A DNA stretch of 64,000 bases from the NCBI RefSeq assembly GCF_003544915.1, contig NZ_CP032097.1, positions 1 to 64,000 of the forward strand, written 5' to 3'. Below the pieces are notes generated by a model that was not told the DNA's origin, did no database searches, and saw nothing but the letters and a program-made list of their open reading frames with translations. Of this stretch, positions 52,878-62,168 are shown piece by piece; position 1 is the stretch's first letter, and each line of letters starts with the position of its first letter. The DNA comes from Arcobacter ellisii (GTDB taxonomy: Bacteria > Campylobacterota > Campylobacteria > Campylobacterales > Arcobacteraceae). Position numbers and translations under genes: made by a program.

Positions 52878-55262
52878 ATGGGAATTATGATTCAAAAAAG
52901 AAATGGTCGTAAAGAAGTTTTAGATATTACTAAAATTCAAAAAATGACTATTGAGGCAACAGCTGATTTAGATGGTGTTAGTCAAAGTGAGTTAGAACTT
53001 GATGCTCAAATTAAATTTATTGACGGTATGAGTAGTTCGGATATCCAAGATGCTTTAATCAAAACAGCAGTTGAAAAAATTGATATTGATGTTCCAAACT
53101 GGACATTTGTAGCTGCTAGACTATTTGTATTTGATTTATACCATAGAGTTGGAAAAGTAACTCATGGTATTAAAGGTGAACCATATTGTCATTTAAGAGA
53201 TTATTTAAAATATGGAAAAGAGGCTGGAAGATTAATTCCTAGTCTTGGTGAAGGTTTTGATTTAGATGACTTAAATGCATATATTAAACCAGAACGAGAC
53301 TTTTTATTTAACTACCTAGGTATTAAAACTTTATACGATAGATATTTAATAAAAAATAGAAATGCAGAGCCAATAGAACTTCCTCAACAAATGTTTATGG
53401 CTATTGCTATGTTCTTAGCTCAAGATGAAAAAAATAAACAACAATGTGCAAAAGAGTTTTATGATGTTATTTCTAAATTTGAAGTAATGCTTGCAACTCC
53501 AACTCTATCAAATGCTAGAACAAATAGACATCAATTATCATCTTGTTATATTGGGTCAAGTCCTGATAATATTGAAGGTATTTTTGATGGATACAAAGAG
53601 ATGGCACTTCTATCTAAATATGGTGGAGGAATTGGTTGGGATTGGAACCAAATCAGAGCTTTAGGTGGAGTTATTGATGACCACAAAAGTGCTGCTGGTG
53701 GAACTGTACCATTTTTAAAAATCACAAATGATATTGCAATTGCTGTTGACCAACTTGGGACTAGAAAAGGTGCAATTGCTGTTTATATGGAACCATGGCA
53801 TATGGATATTGTTGATTTTGTTGATTTAAAGAAAAACTCTGGTGAAGAAAGAAGAAGAGCGCATGATTTATTCCCAGCTCTTTGGATTACAGATTTATTT
53901 ATGGAAAGAGTTTTAGAAGACTCTTATTGGACTTTATTTGACCCTTATGAAGTAAAAGATTTAAGTGAATGTTTTGGTGATGAGTTCAAAGCAAAATATA
54001 TTGCTTACGAAAATGATGAAACTATTACAAAAGATAGAATGAAAGCAAAAGATTTATGGAAAAAAATCCTAACTTCATATTTTGAAGTTGGAAGTCCATT
54101 CTTATGTTTCAAAGATAATGCTAATAGAGCAAATCCAAACTCTCATGTTGGGCATATTAGAAGTTCAAATCTTTGTACAGAGATTTTCCAAAATACAAAT
54201 CCAAACTACTACAAAATCAGACTTGAGTTTGTAGATGGAACAGTTCAAACTTTTGATGAAGAGGATTTAGTTGTTGTTGATGGTGGAATTACTAAAAAAG
54301 CAAATAAAGTTTCTGCACTTGATAGCATCAATGGAAAAAGAGTATTTATAGTAGAAAAAGAGAAAATTGATGGAGATACAGCTGTTTGTAATTTAGCTTC
54401 AATAAATCTATCAAGAATAAATACAAAAGAGGATATTGAAAGAGTTGTTCCAATAGCTATTAGAATGCTAGATAATGTAATTGATTTAAACTTCTATCCA
54501 CTTAAAAAAGTAAAAGTAACAAACCTAAAATCAAGAAGTATTGGTCTTGGTGTTATGGGTGAAGCTGAAATGTTAGCTGAATACAAACTAGCTTGGGGTT
54601 CAAATGAACACTTCAAAAAAATTGACCAAGTTATGGAAGCAATTTCATATAATGCAATTAAATCAAGTTCAGATTTAGCAATAGAAAAAGGTATTTATCC
54701 AACTTTTGAAGGTTCTAAATGGTCTCAAGGTATTATGCCTCACGACCATGCTCCACAAGCTGTAAATGCACTTGTAGATAAAGACTTATTTGACACTTCT
54801 TATGATTGGGATGTATTAAGAGAAAAAGTTAAAAAAGATGGAATGAGAAATGGTTACTTAATGGCTGTTGCTCCAACTTCTTCTATTTCTATTTTAGTTG
54901 GAACTACTCAAGCTATTGAGCCAGTTTATAAAAGAAAATGGTTTGAGGAAAACTTATCAGGATTAATTCCAGTTGTTGTTCCAAAACTAAGCCCTGAAAC
55001 TTGGGCATATTATACACCTGCTTTTGAAATTGACCAATTACAAGTTATTAAAGCAGCTGCAATTAGACAAAAATGGATAGACCAAGGTCAATCTACAAAT
55101 ATTTTTATGAGTTTAGATAAAGCAAGTGGAAAATATTTACATGAAATTTATACATTAGCTTGGAAACTAGGTCTTAAATCAACATACTATTTAAGAAGCC
55201 AATCTCCTGAAGCAAAAAATGATGTAGAAGATAGAAGTATGGAGTGTGCAGGTTGTCAGTAA
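52878..55262 (+). CDS. nrdA: Ribonucleoside-diphosphate reductase, alpha subunit
   Basis: Large subunit of class I ribonucleotide reductase. The 794 residues comprise an ATP-cone (1-95), LSSCYIGSSPDN with the first active-site cysteine, NLCTEIF with the radical-cysteine and glutamate, and the C-terminal redox pair CAGC. Between NLCTEIFQNTNP and CNLASINLS there is a segment of about 50 residues (EFVDGTVQTFDEED to VFIVEKEKIDGD) longer than in the E. coli enzyme. Starts at 52878 or 52887 are both possible. It follows purB and precedes nrdB, which has its own -10 box. Confidence 0.95.
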   Translation: MGIMIQKRNGRKEVLDITKIQKMTIEATADLDGVSQSELELDAQIKFIDGMSSSDIQDALIKTAVEKIDIDVPNWTFVAARLFVFDLYHRVGKVTHGIKGEPYCHLRDYLKYGKEAGRLIPSLGEGFDLDDLNAYIKPERDFLFNYLGIKTLYDRYLIKNRNAEPIELPQQMFMAIAMFLAQDEKNKQQCAKEFYDVISKFEVMLATPTLSNARTNRHQLSSCYIGSSPDNIEGIFDGYKEMALLSKYGGGIGWDWNQIRALGGVIDDHKSAAGGTVPFLKITNDIAIAVDQLGTRKGAIAVYMEPWHMDIVDFVDLKKNSGEERRRAHDLFPALWITDLFMERVLEDSYWTLFDPYEVKDLSECFGDEFKAKYIAYENDETITKDRMKAKDLWKKILTSYFEVGSPFLCFKDNANRANPNSHVGHIRSSNLCTEIFQNTNPNYYKIRLEFVDGTVQTFDEEDLVVVDGGITKKANKVSALDSINGKRVFIVEKEKIDGDTAVCNLASINLSRINTKEDIERVVPIAIRMLDNVIDLNFYPLKKVKVTNLKSRSIGLGVMGEAEMLAEYKLAWGSNEHFKKIDQVMEAISYNAIKSSSDLAIEKGIYPTFEGSKWSQGIMPHDHAPQAVNALVDKDLFDTSYDWDVLREKVKKDGMRNGYLMAVAPTSSISILVGTTQAIEPVYKRKWFEENLSGLIPVVVPKLSPETWAYYTPAFEIDQLQVIKAAAIRQKWIDQGQSTNIFMSLDKASGKYLHEIYTLAWKLGLKSTYYLRSQSPEAKNDVEDRSMECAGCQ

Positions 55263-55338
55263 GATAACCTTACATTCTTTTTATACGAACAAATCAATAA
55301 ATATAATAAAATTTTAGAAAAAAGCAAAGGACTTCCAA

Positions 55339-56358
55339 ATGGATAGAAAAACCATATATAACCCAGACTCAAAAGAGAGTTTAAACGATAGAAGAATTTT
55401 TGGTGGAAATAGTGATGGAATGATTAATTTCACAAAAATGAAATATCAATGGGCTTTAAATCTTTGGGATACAATGGAAGCAAATACTTGGTTTCCAAGA
55501 GAAGTTCAAATGACAGGTGATGCAAAAGATTATAAGTTTTTAACACCTGCAGAAAAAAGAATGTATGATTTAGTTTTATCTCAACTTATTTTTATGGATT
55601 CTTTACAAACAAATAATTTAATGGACAATATAAATCCATATATAACAGCTCCTGAAATAAATGCTTGTTTAAGTAGACAATCTTACGAAGAAGCAAATCA
55701 TAGTAAATCTTATGCAGTTATGGTTGAGTCTATTTCTGATAATACAGATTTGATTTATGATATGTGGAAAAACGATGCAAAATTAAGAGAAAAAAACAAC
55801 TATATTGCAGATGTTTATAAAAATCTTTCAGGTGAAATCACTGATGAAAAAATCGTTTTAGCACTTTTTGCAAATCAGATTTTAGAAGGTTTATATTTTT
55901 ATGCGGGATTTGCAGCTATTTATGCCCTTGGAAAATCAGGAAAAATGCTTGGAAGTTCTCAAATGATTAGATTTATCCAAAGAGATGAAGTAACTCACCT
56001 TTTACTTTTCCAAAACATGATAAATAGTGTTAGAAAAGAAAGACCTGATTTATTTACTCAAGAGTTAGAAGAGACAGTAAGAGCAATGTTTAGAAAAGCT
56101 GTAGAACTTGAATCATCTTGGGGAGCATATATCACTCAAGGGCAAATCCTTGGATTTACAGATGGAATTATCAAACAATATATTCAATACTTAGCTGATA
56201 GAAGATTAGAAGCTGTTGGATATAAACCAGAATACAATGTAAAACATCCTATCCCATGGGTTGATGGTTATGCGTCTTTCAATGACCAAAGAACGAATTT
56301 CTTTGAAGGGAATGTTGTTAATTATAGTAAGGGAAGTATAGATTTCGACGACTTCTAA
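55339..56358 (+). CDS. nrdB: Ribonucleoside-diphosphate reductase, beta subunit
   Basis: Diiron-tyrosyl subunit of class I ribonucleotide reductase. The 339 residues include the ligands in [49 protein letters not shown] and [11 protein letters not shown], and the C-terminus IDFDDF used for docking to NrdA. A TATAAT box at 55302-55307 lies 32 bp before the start, so nrdB can be transcribed apart from nrdA. Confidence 0.96.
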   Translation: MDRKTIYNPDSKESLNDRRIFGGNSDGMINFTKMKYQWALNLWDTMEANTWFPREVQMTGDAKDYKFLTPAEKRMYDLVLSQLIFMDSLQTNNLMDNINPYITAPEINACLSRQSYEEANHSKSYAVMVESISDNTDLIYDMWKNDAKLREKNNYIADVYKNLSGEITDEKIVLALFANQILEGLYFYAGFAAIYALGKSGKMLGSSQMIRFIQRDEVTHLLLFQNMINSVRKERPDLFTQELEETVRAMFRKAVELESSWGAYITQGQILGFTDGIIKQYIQYLADRRLEAVGYKPEYNVKHPIPWVDGYASFNDQRTNFFEGNVVNYSKGSIDFDDF

Positions 56359-56588
56359 AAATTAGATTTATGTGTTGAAGTTTTAAAACTCCACATATTT
56401 CTTAAAATATAAATGTTATAGGTGATGATTAAACAAAAGTTACCGATTATTAAAAACCGATAACAGATGTCTTTCTTGTGAGATTGAAATTCTATCTGAT
56501 ATCTTCTTTATTAATCATAAACTATTGTGAAATTGTTAAATCAAAAAACAATAAGAGTACCTTGTTGTGCAATTTTTATGGAGTTAAA
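56359..56588. other. Intergenic region after nrdB
   Basis: This gap of 230 bp holds a weak hairpin at 56369-56397 (TATGTG / CACATA plus an AGTTTT / AAAACT stem), probably the nrdB terminator, and an imperfect inverted repeat GTTACCGAT / ACCGATAAC at about 56438-56465. A clear -10 box is lacking; CATAAACT near 56518 is a candidate. It ends with GGAG before the small ORF. I see no other gene in it. Confidence 0.5.
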
Positions 56589-56711
56589 ATGTTAGATTTT
56601 GCAAAAATAATAGTTAAATATATTTTTGATGTTTTTTCAAATGTGATTACAGATGTAATAGTAAATGTATTAACAAACTTTTTTGAAAACAATTTTTATT
56701 ATATATTTTAA
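56589..56711 (+). CDS. Possible 40-residue hydrophobic peptide
   Basis: The ORF starts with ATG six bases after GGAG and encodes a strongly hydrophobic, possibly membrane-inserting helix (MLDFAKIIVKYIFDVFSNVI and so on, with VITDVIVNVL). A strong hairpin terminator follows at 56718. The length and amphipathic design recall type I toxin peptides or other small membrane proteins. An upstream start at 56478 has no Shine-Dalgarno. I cannot identify an antisense RNA. The gene could also be spurious. Confidence 0.4.
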   Translation: MLDFAKIIVKYIFDVFSNVITDVIVNVLTNFFENNFYYIF

Positions 56712-56717
56712 TACAGA

Positions 56718-56749
56718 AGAAAGAGGATTTTTCTCTTTCTATATTTTTT
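56718..56749 (+). terminator. Terminator after the small hydrophobic ORF
   Basis: An 8-bp stem AGAAAGAG / CTCTTTCT with a seven-base loop, followed by ATATTTTTT. It supports a short independent transcript ending here. Confidence 0.75.
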
Positions 56750-56808
56750 AATTTTATTTTTCTCTAAACTCATTTCGTTAAACTTTTCTCTTTTGATTGG
56801 AGAAAACA

Positions 56809-57237
56809 GTGTTAACACAAAATATAATGCCAAGATTTAGCGAAACAGATGCTTTAGGACATATAAATAATAATACTTACGGAGTTTGGTTTGAAGCGGC
56901 AAGGGAGCCAATATACAAACTATTTTTACCAAACTTGGATGTAAAAAAATGGAATTTAGTGATGGCTCACAGTTCAAATGACTTTTTAAAAGAGGTATTT
57001 TGGGGTGAAGAAGTTGTTATAAAAACAGCTGTATCAAAGATAGGAAATTCATCTTTTGAGTTAAAACATGCTGTTTATCAAAAGGGAATTTTATGTACTT
57101 CTTCAAAATCAGTTTTAATTCATTATGATTTTTCTACAAAAATGGCTATAAAAATCCCAGATGAAATAAAAGCAAGATTAGAAAAACATATTTTTACTAA
57201 CTCTTGGGAACCAACGTTAGATATACTTGAACAATAA
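56809..57237 (+). CDS. Acyl-CoA thioesterase, 4HBT hot-dog family
   Basis: A 142-residue hot-dog-fold thioesterase: FSETDALGHINNNTYGVWFEAARE contains the catalytic aspartate and the HxNN signature of the 4-hydroxybenzoyl-CoA/YbgC type. The GTG at 56809 with GGAG six bases upstream is chosen; a TTG four codons earlier would overlap that site. The acyl substrate is unknown. A terminator follows. Confidence 0.85.
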   Translation: MLTQNIMPRFSETDALGHINNNTYGVWFEAAREPIYKLFLPNLDVKKWNLVMAHSSNDFLKEVFWGEEVVIKTAVSKIGNSSFELKHAVYQKGILCTSSKSVLIHYDFSTKMAIKIPDEIKARLEKHIFTNSWEPTLDILEQ

Positions 57238-57264
57238 TAAAAGCAAGGTTTACTTGCTTTTATT
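57236..57264. terminator. Bidirectional terminator, thioesterase and dienelactone hydrolase
   Basis: A 12-bp stem (AATAAAAGCAAG / CTTGCTTTTATT) with a GTTTA loop lies between convergent genes and overlaps both stop regions. Confidence 0.8.
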
Positions 57265-57991
57265 TTAATGTCTCTTCTAAAACTTCTGTAAATCTTTTCC
57301 AAGATTTTTTATCTGCAACCTCTTCATAACTTTTTGCTCCAAATACAGAAAAGGCATGTGGTGCTTTGCTGTAAGTTATCATCTCATGGTTAATTCCAGT
57401 TTTTTCTAACTCCACAGCTAAATCAGCAAATTCACTAAAAGGAACAACTGTATCTGCACTTCCGTGGAAAACTACAATATTTCCTTTTGTATTTTTATAA
57501 TCTTGTCCATTTGGAGTTGCTAGATTTCCATGAAAAGGAATAAATGCTTTTAACTCTGCTCCACTTCTTGCCATTTCTAAAATAGAACTTCCACCAAAAC
57601 AATAACCCATTCCAACAGAGTTTGATGTATTTAAACCTAATTTTTTAGCCTCTTCGAATCCTGCATTTAGTCTTTTTCTCATCTCTTCTCTATTATCATA
57701 TAAAGATTTTGTCATGGCTTTTTTATCAGCAAGTTCAGTTGGACGAACACCTTTCCCATATAAATCAACTGCAAAAACAGAGTAACCTAACTCCTTTAAC
57801 ATTGAAGCTCTTTTTATCTCATAATCAGTAATTCCATCCCAATCATGTACCATAAAAACCAAAGGTGCATTTTTTGTTGCATTTACATAATAAGCTTCAT
57901 AATCTTTTCCATCTATTTTATAAGTAATATTTCCATCAGCAAAAGCAAGTGAGGCTAAAGTAACCATTGATAAAACAAATTTTTTCATCAT
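57260..57991 (-). CDS. Dienelactone hydrolase family protein, exported
   Basis: A 243-residue alpha/beta hydrolase with an N-terminal signal peptide (MMKKFVLSMVTLASLAFADG). The nucleophile is the cysteine in GYCFGGSSILEMA, with D in FHGSADTVVP and H in SKAPHAFSVF, giving the DLH-type Cys-Asp-His triad. The substrate is unknown. It lies 6 bp after the cytochrome gene, so both should be co-transcribed and both should act in the periplasm. Confidence 0.88.
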   Translation of the reverse strand: MMKKFVLSMVTLASLAFADGNITYKIDGKDYEAYYVNATKNAPLVFMVHDWDGITDYEIKRASMLKELGYSVFAVDLYGKGVRPTELADKKAMTKSLYDNREEMRKRLNAGFEEAKKLGLNTSNSVGMGYCFGGSSILEMARSGAELKAFIPFHGNLATPNGQDYKNTKGNIVVFHGSADTVVPFSEFADLAVELEKTGINHEMITYSKAPHAFSVFGAKSYEEVADKKSWKRFTEVLEETLK

Positions 57992-57997
57992 ATCTCC

Positions 57998-58492
57998 TTA
58001 TTTTAATTCTAATTCTTCTTTATGAAAGTAGTTATTAACACCATTAAATCCCTCTAAAAAGTATAAAAAGTGATTAACCTCTTCTATCTCTTCTTCTGTT
58101 ATTTTACCTTTCATACTTGGCATTACTTTAAAGTGTCTAATAACTCCTTCAAGGCAAATAGTTTTTGATAAATCTGGATTGTATAAATAATCTTTTAAAA
58201 AGTCATTTGTTTGGTGCAGATGAAACTCCATATCATCACGGCTTCCAATTTGTTGTTTTAATCTAAAAGAGATTTCATTTCCAGTTGGAGCTTTTAGATT
58301 TAAAAGTTTGTTATTTTCTTCTATAAAATTTTTCATTAAAAGGGGAATATCCATATATTTTTCATGGCATTCCATACATTTTTTTTCAAAAACTTTTTCA
58401 CCTTTTTCGTAAAGAAGTTTGTCAAATTCTTCAGGAAGTTCTGAAGCAAAAACAGCACTTAAAAACACAAATAAACTCACTATTGTTTTCAT
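57998..58492 (-). CDS. Monohaem c-type cytochrome
   Basis: A 164-residue exported cytochrome. The signal peptide is MKTIVSLFVFLSAVFAS, the haem site KCMECHEKY and the probable axial methionine in VMPSMKGKITEEEIEEV. The ATG at 58492 has AAGGAG five bases upstream; an earlier ATG nine codons upstream overlaps that site. It is probably a periplasmic electron carrier. Its partner may be encoded elsewhere, since the next gene is a hydrolase. Confidence 0.87.
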   Translation of the reverse strand: MKTIVSLFVFLSAVFASELPEEFDKLLYEKGEKVFEKKCMECHEKYMDIPLLMKNFIEENNKLLNLKAPTGNEISFRLKQQIGSRDDMEFHLHQTNDFLKDYLYNPDLSKTICLEGVIRHFKVMPSMKGKITEEEIEEVNHFLYFLEGFNGVNNYFHKEELELK

Positions 58493-58579
58493 GGTAACTC
58501 CTTTTTTTAATTCTATCACAAAAAAATAGTTTCAAATAAATTTTTTCGATAAAATTAGAAAAACTAAAAAAGAGAGAAA

Positions 58580-59050
58580 ATGGCTTTAGAAATAGAGAGA
58601 AAATATTTAGTTGATTTGGAAAAACTTGGAACTTTACAAACTGGAAATAGAATAAAACAAGGTTATTTATCAACAAATAAAGAGGCAGTGGTTCGAGTTC
58701 GAGTAAAAAATGATAAAGCCTATTTAACAATAAAAGGCTCAAATGTTGGAGTTAGTAGATTAGAGTTTGAATATGAAATTCCTTTAGATGAAGCAAATGA
58801 GATGCTTGATAAACTTTGTCAAAAACCAGTTATTGATAAAACAAGATATTTAATTGAGTATGAAAATCATACTTTTGAACTAGATATTTTTTATGGTGAA
58901 AATGAAGGTTTAGTTGTTGCTGAAGTTGAACTAAGTTGTGAAGATGAAACTATAAAACTCCCTTCTTGGATAAAAGAAGAAGTTACCTCTGATGAAAGAT
59001 ATTACAACTCAAATTTGATGAAAAATCCATATAAAAACTGGAAAAAATAA
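58580..59050 (+). CDS. CYTH-domain phosphatase
   Basis: A 156-residue CYTH protein with the ExExK motif EIERKYLV at the N-terminus, VRVRVKNDKAYLTIKG and the closing acidic strand LVVAEVELSCEDE. Relatives are inorganic triphosphatases or class IV adenylate cyclases; the short length and bacterial context favour triphosphatase activity. It is a single gene on the plus strand. Confidence 0.87.
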   Translation: MALEIERKYLVDLEKLGTLQTGNRIKQGYLSTNKEAVVRVRVKNDKAYLTIKGSNVGVSRLEFEYEIPLDEANEMLDKLCQKPVIDKTRYLIEYENHTFELDIFYGENEGLVVAEVELSCEDETIKLPSWIKEEVTSDERYYNSNLMKNPYKNWKK

Positions 59051-59074
59051 AGGGAAATAAATCCCTTTATTTTT
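59043..59074. terminator. Bidirectional terminator, CYTH gene and hcp
   Basis: A 13-bp stem (AAAAATAAAGGGA / TCCCTTTATTTTT) with an AATAAA loop lies between convergent genes. Confidence 0.8.
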
Positions 59075-60398
59075 ATGCAATAAGAAGTTTTTTCAAATCA
59101 TCTTTAACATTTGTTGTAAGTGTAAGATTAAAATTTTCAGCTAAGAAGTTGAAAATATCTTCATTTACAAATTGTGGTGGTTTTGGTCCTAAATAAATAT
59201 TTTTTACTCCAAGTGAGAATAAAGCAAGTAAAATAATCACTGCTTTTTGCTCCATCCAAGATAAAACAATAGAGATTGGTAAATCATTGATAGGTGTATT
59301 TAAAGCACCACTTAAAGCAGTTGCAATTTGAACAGCACCATTACTATCATTACATTGACCTAAGTCTAAATATCTAGGAATCCCAGTTCCTTCAATCTCT
59401 CCAAAATCAATATCATTAAATCTGAATTTTCCACAAGATGAAGTGATGATTACACAATCTTTTGGTAAAGATGAAGTTAATTCTCTATAATACTCTCCAC
59501 CCTTTCCTGGTGCATCACAACCAGCAACTACAAAGAATTGTTTGATTTTTCCCTCTTCTAAAGCTTTTAAAATTTGTGGCGCTAAAGTAAGAACTGTTTT
59601 ATAGTGGTGACCTGTAACTAATGTTGTATCTTCATTAAAATCAATTCCATTTGCATCAGGACACTCTAAAGTTCTTTTAATTAAAGCATCAAAGTTATCA
59701 TTTTCAATTGGAGTTGAACCTTCAACACCTACAATTTTGTAAGTGAATAATCTATCTAAATATCCACAATTTTTCTTTGGAGGAACAATACAGTTTGTAT
59801 TTACTACAAAAGTTCCAGGGAATTTTTCCATTAGTTTTGCTTGGTCAAACCATGCTTTTCCAACATTTCCTTTTAGGTGAGGATATTTTCTAAGTTCTGG
59901 ATAACCATGAGCTGGTAACATTTCAGAGTGCGTATAAACATTGATTCCTTTACCCTCCGTTGCTATTAACAATCTTTCAAACATCTCTAAATCATGTCCA
60001 GAAACTAAGATAGCTTTTCCTTCAACTTTGTTTTGAGGAATTTTAACAGGTGTTGGAATACCAAATTTAGCTGTGTGAGTATTTGATAAACTCTCCATTA
60101 CTTTAACACCAGCACTTCCAACTTTCATTAATTGTTTTATGTGGTCATTAAAATTAAAATTTACATTTGTAAGTGTAAAATAAAGTGTTTCACTCATAAC
60201 ATCATCTATCTCTTTTGTAAGTTCTGGTTTAAAAGTGTTTAGATGTTCTCTATATGCACTAAGACCTTTTAAACCAAAAATCATAATATCTTGTAATCTT
60301 GATAGATTTTCATCTTTTCCACACGTTCCTACTGTTGCTCCCGTGCTTCCACAACCACCTTTTTGACTCATTTCACATTGATAACAAAACATACTCAT
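59073..60398 (-). CDS. hcp: Hybrid-cluster protein (hydroxylamine reductase), short class
   Basis: Reduces hydroxylamine or NO through a hybrid Fe-S-O cluster and is linked to nitrosative stress. The 441 residues show the N-terminal cubane ligands MFCYQCEMSQKGGCGSTGATVGTCG, and the cluster ligands in GHDLEMFERLL, NTNCIVPPKK, VVAGCDAPGKG and LDLGQCNDS. It is about 110 residues shorter than the E. coli enzyme because one three-helix segment is missing, which matches the class III Hcps I recall from anaerobes and thermophiles. Confidence 0.9.
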   Translation of the reverse strand: MSMFCYQCEMSQKGGCGSTGATVGTCGKDENLSRLQDIMIFGLKGLSAYREHLNTFKPELTKEIDDVMSETLYFTLTNVNFNFNDHIKQLMKVGSAGVKVMESLSNTHTAKFGIPTPVKIPQNKVEGKAILVSGHDLEMFERLLIATEGKGINVYTHSEMLPAHGYPELRKYPHLKGNVGKAWFDQAKLMEKFPGTFVVNTNCIVPPKKNCGYLDRLFTYKIVGVEGSTPIENDNFDALIKRTLECPDANGIDFNEDTTLVTGHHYKTVLTLAPQILKALEEGKIKQFFVVAGCDAPGKGGEYYRELTSSLPKDCVIITSSCGKFRFNDIDFGEIEGTGIPRYLDLGQCNDSNGAVQIATALSGALNTPINDLPISIVLSWMEQKAVIILLALFSLGVKNIYLGPKPPQFVNEDIFNFLAENFNLTLTTNVKDDLKKLLIA

Positions 60399-60538
60399 AA
60401 TATATAATCCTTTAAAAAATTTGGGGAATTATATGAATTTAGCTTTTGTCAATCATTGATTATAATCAATTGCTTATAAATTATATAATTGCAAGTTATA
60501 AAACTATACAATACGCCCTTTCATTAAAAAGGATAATT

Positions 60539-60796
60539 ATGTCAAAAGATAGAATCATAGATTTTTTAGATAAACAATTAGAAAATTTGGATAATTTTAA
60601 TTATAAAGTTGATGAAGATGAGAATCATGTTTATGCAATTTTTTCAGAAATTTTAGGCAAATATACAAATAAAGAATTAACTTTTAAATTATTAGATGAT
60701 GTTTTATATTTACATTCTATAACCTATGGTTGGAAACCAGTAGAAAAAGGTGTAGCAAATAAATATTTTTGGTTAGAAATCCTAAGTAAAGCCTAA
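60539..60796 (+). CDS. Small protein of unknown function
   Basis: I do not recognise this 85-residue protein. It begins MSKDRIIDFLDKQLENLDN, is acidic, and ends GWKPVEKGVANKYFWLEIL. AAAGGA lies at the correct distance from the ATG 60539; the long upstream extension in frame lacks a site. It overlaps the end of the convergent GltD-like gene by 4 bp. No membrane segment or cysteine is present. Confidence 0.65.
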   Translation: MSKDRIIDFLDKQLENLDNFNYKVDEDENHVYAIFSEILGKYTNKELTFKLLDDVLYLHSITYGWKPVEKGVANKYFWLEILSKA

Positions 60797-62013
60797 TAAG
60801 GCTTTATTTTCGGTGGAAGAGTACTTATATACTCTTCTATTGAAACTGCAACTCTTTTTGAAAAAGCGACTGCTTCTACAACAGTTCTTGCACCTGTTAC
60901 TACATCACCAGATGCAAAAACTCCCCTTCTTGTTGTAACTCCATTTTCATCACTTTGTAATAAACCATTTTCTCCAAGACTTAATCCTGTATTGTTTTTT
61001 ACGATTAAATCCCTTGCTGTTTGGCTAATGGCAACTAAAATTGAATCAGCTTTTTCAAACCCAAATCCATACATTTCATCTGGATTTGTATGTTCATATT
61101 TTATTCCCTCTTCTGTAAACTCTAAAGGATTTTTATATAAATTAAATTTTACACCATCAATTTTTGCGTGTTCAATTTCTATTTTTTCAGCAGGCATTGA
61201 GTCTTCACCTTTTCTATACATCACTGAAACTTCCCGTGAGCCATTTCGTATGGCAGTTCTAGCAACATCCATAGCCACATTTCCAGCTCCAACAACTACA
61301 ACTTTTTTCCCTAAATCATAGGCTTTAGGTGTTTTTAAATAATCAATTGCAAAATGTACATTTCCTAAACTTTCACCTTTAATTCCAAGTTTTTTAGGAG
61401 CCCAAACACCAGTTCCTATGAATATTGCATCAAAACCATCTCTTTGTAAATCATCAAGGGTAATATTTTTACCAATCATTATATTTTTTCTGATTTTTAC
61501 ACCAAGTTTTTTTAGATTTTCTTCGATTTTATCAAGAATAGTTTTATCAAGTCTAAAATCAGGAATACCAAATCTTAAAACTCCACCTATTTGATTATTT
61601 CCTTCATACATTGTTACATTGTAACCTTTTAAAGCCATCATCATAGCTAAGCTTATTCCTGCTGGTCCTGAACCAATAATTGCTAAATTTCTTCCATTAA
61701 GTTCAGGCTTTTCAAATTCCCTATAATTCATATAATAAGTTGAAATATAGTTTTCAATTCCACCAACATTTACAGGAGTTGATTTTTTATTTAAAACACA
61801 ATGACCCTCACAATGTTTTTCATGGGGACAAACAAGTGAACAAATTATTGATAAAGGATTATTATTAAATACCATTTCACCAGCTTCTTTTATGTTTCCA
61901 CTTAAAAAAAGTCTTATCATATCAGCAATTGGTGTTTTTACAGGACAGCCAGTTTGGCACTTTGGTTTTTTGCAATCAAGGCAAGTTTGAGCAGAATTTA
62001 TAATATGTTGCAT
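60793..62013 (-). CDS. NAD(P)H-dependent GltD-like oxidoreductase
   Basis: A 406-residue flavoprotein like the small subunit of glutamate synthase. The N-terminal part has the two cysteine-rich [4Fe-4S] motifs CLDCKKPKCQTGCP and CSLVCPHEKHCEGHC. The FAD site is AIIGSGPAGISLAMMMA and the NADPH site VVVGAGNVAMDVARTAIRNG. Relatives also include sulfide dehydrogenase subunits and NfnL-type proteins. No large GltB subunit lies next to it. The partner is not visible. Confidence 0.85.
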   Translation of the reverse strand: MQHIINSAQTCLDCKKPKCQTGCPVKTPIADMIRLFLSGNIKEAGEMVFNNNPLSIICSLVCPHEKHCEGHCVLNKKSTPVNVGGIENYISTYYMNYREFEKPELNGRNLAIIGSGPAGISLAMMMALKGYNVTMYEGNNQIGGVLRFGIPDFRLDKTILDKIEENLKKLGVKIRKNIMIGKNITLDDLQRDGFDAIFIGTGVWAPKKLGIKGESLGNVHFAIDYLKTPKAYDLGKKVVVVGAGNVAMDVARTAIRNGSREVSVMYRKGEDSMPAEKIEIEHAKIDGVKFNLYKNPLEFTEEGIKYEHTNPDEMYGFGFEKADSILVAISQTARDLIVKNNTGLSLGENGLLQSDENGVTTRRGVFASGDVVTGARTVVEAVAFSKRVAVSIEEYISTLPPKIKPY

Positions 62014-62132
62014 AATCTTCTTCTTTAAAAAATTTATATGTAATTATAACAAATAAATTAAATTTTAAAATTAATTTATTTTACTAAGTTTTAATTAGAT
62101 ATCAATTCAACTTATAGTTAGTTATTTAAAGA

Positions 62133-62138
62133 TATAAT
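62133..62138 (+). promoter_or_regulatory. -10 box of the OmpA-family gene
   Basis: TATAAT lies 31 bp before the ATG, within an AT-rich 155-bp gap after the divergent GltD-like gene. No -35 box is clear. Confidence 0.6.
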
Positions 62139-62168
62139 TTAGTAGATTATATTAAAAAAAGGGTTTTA

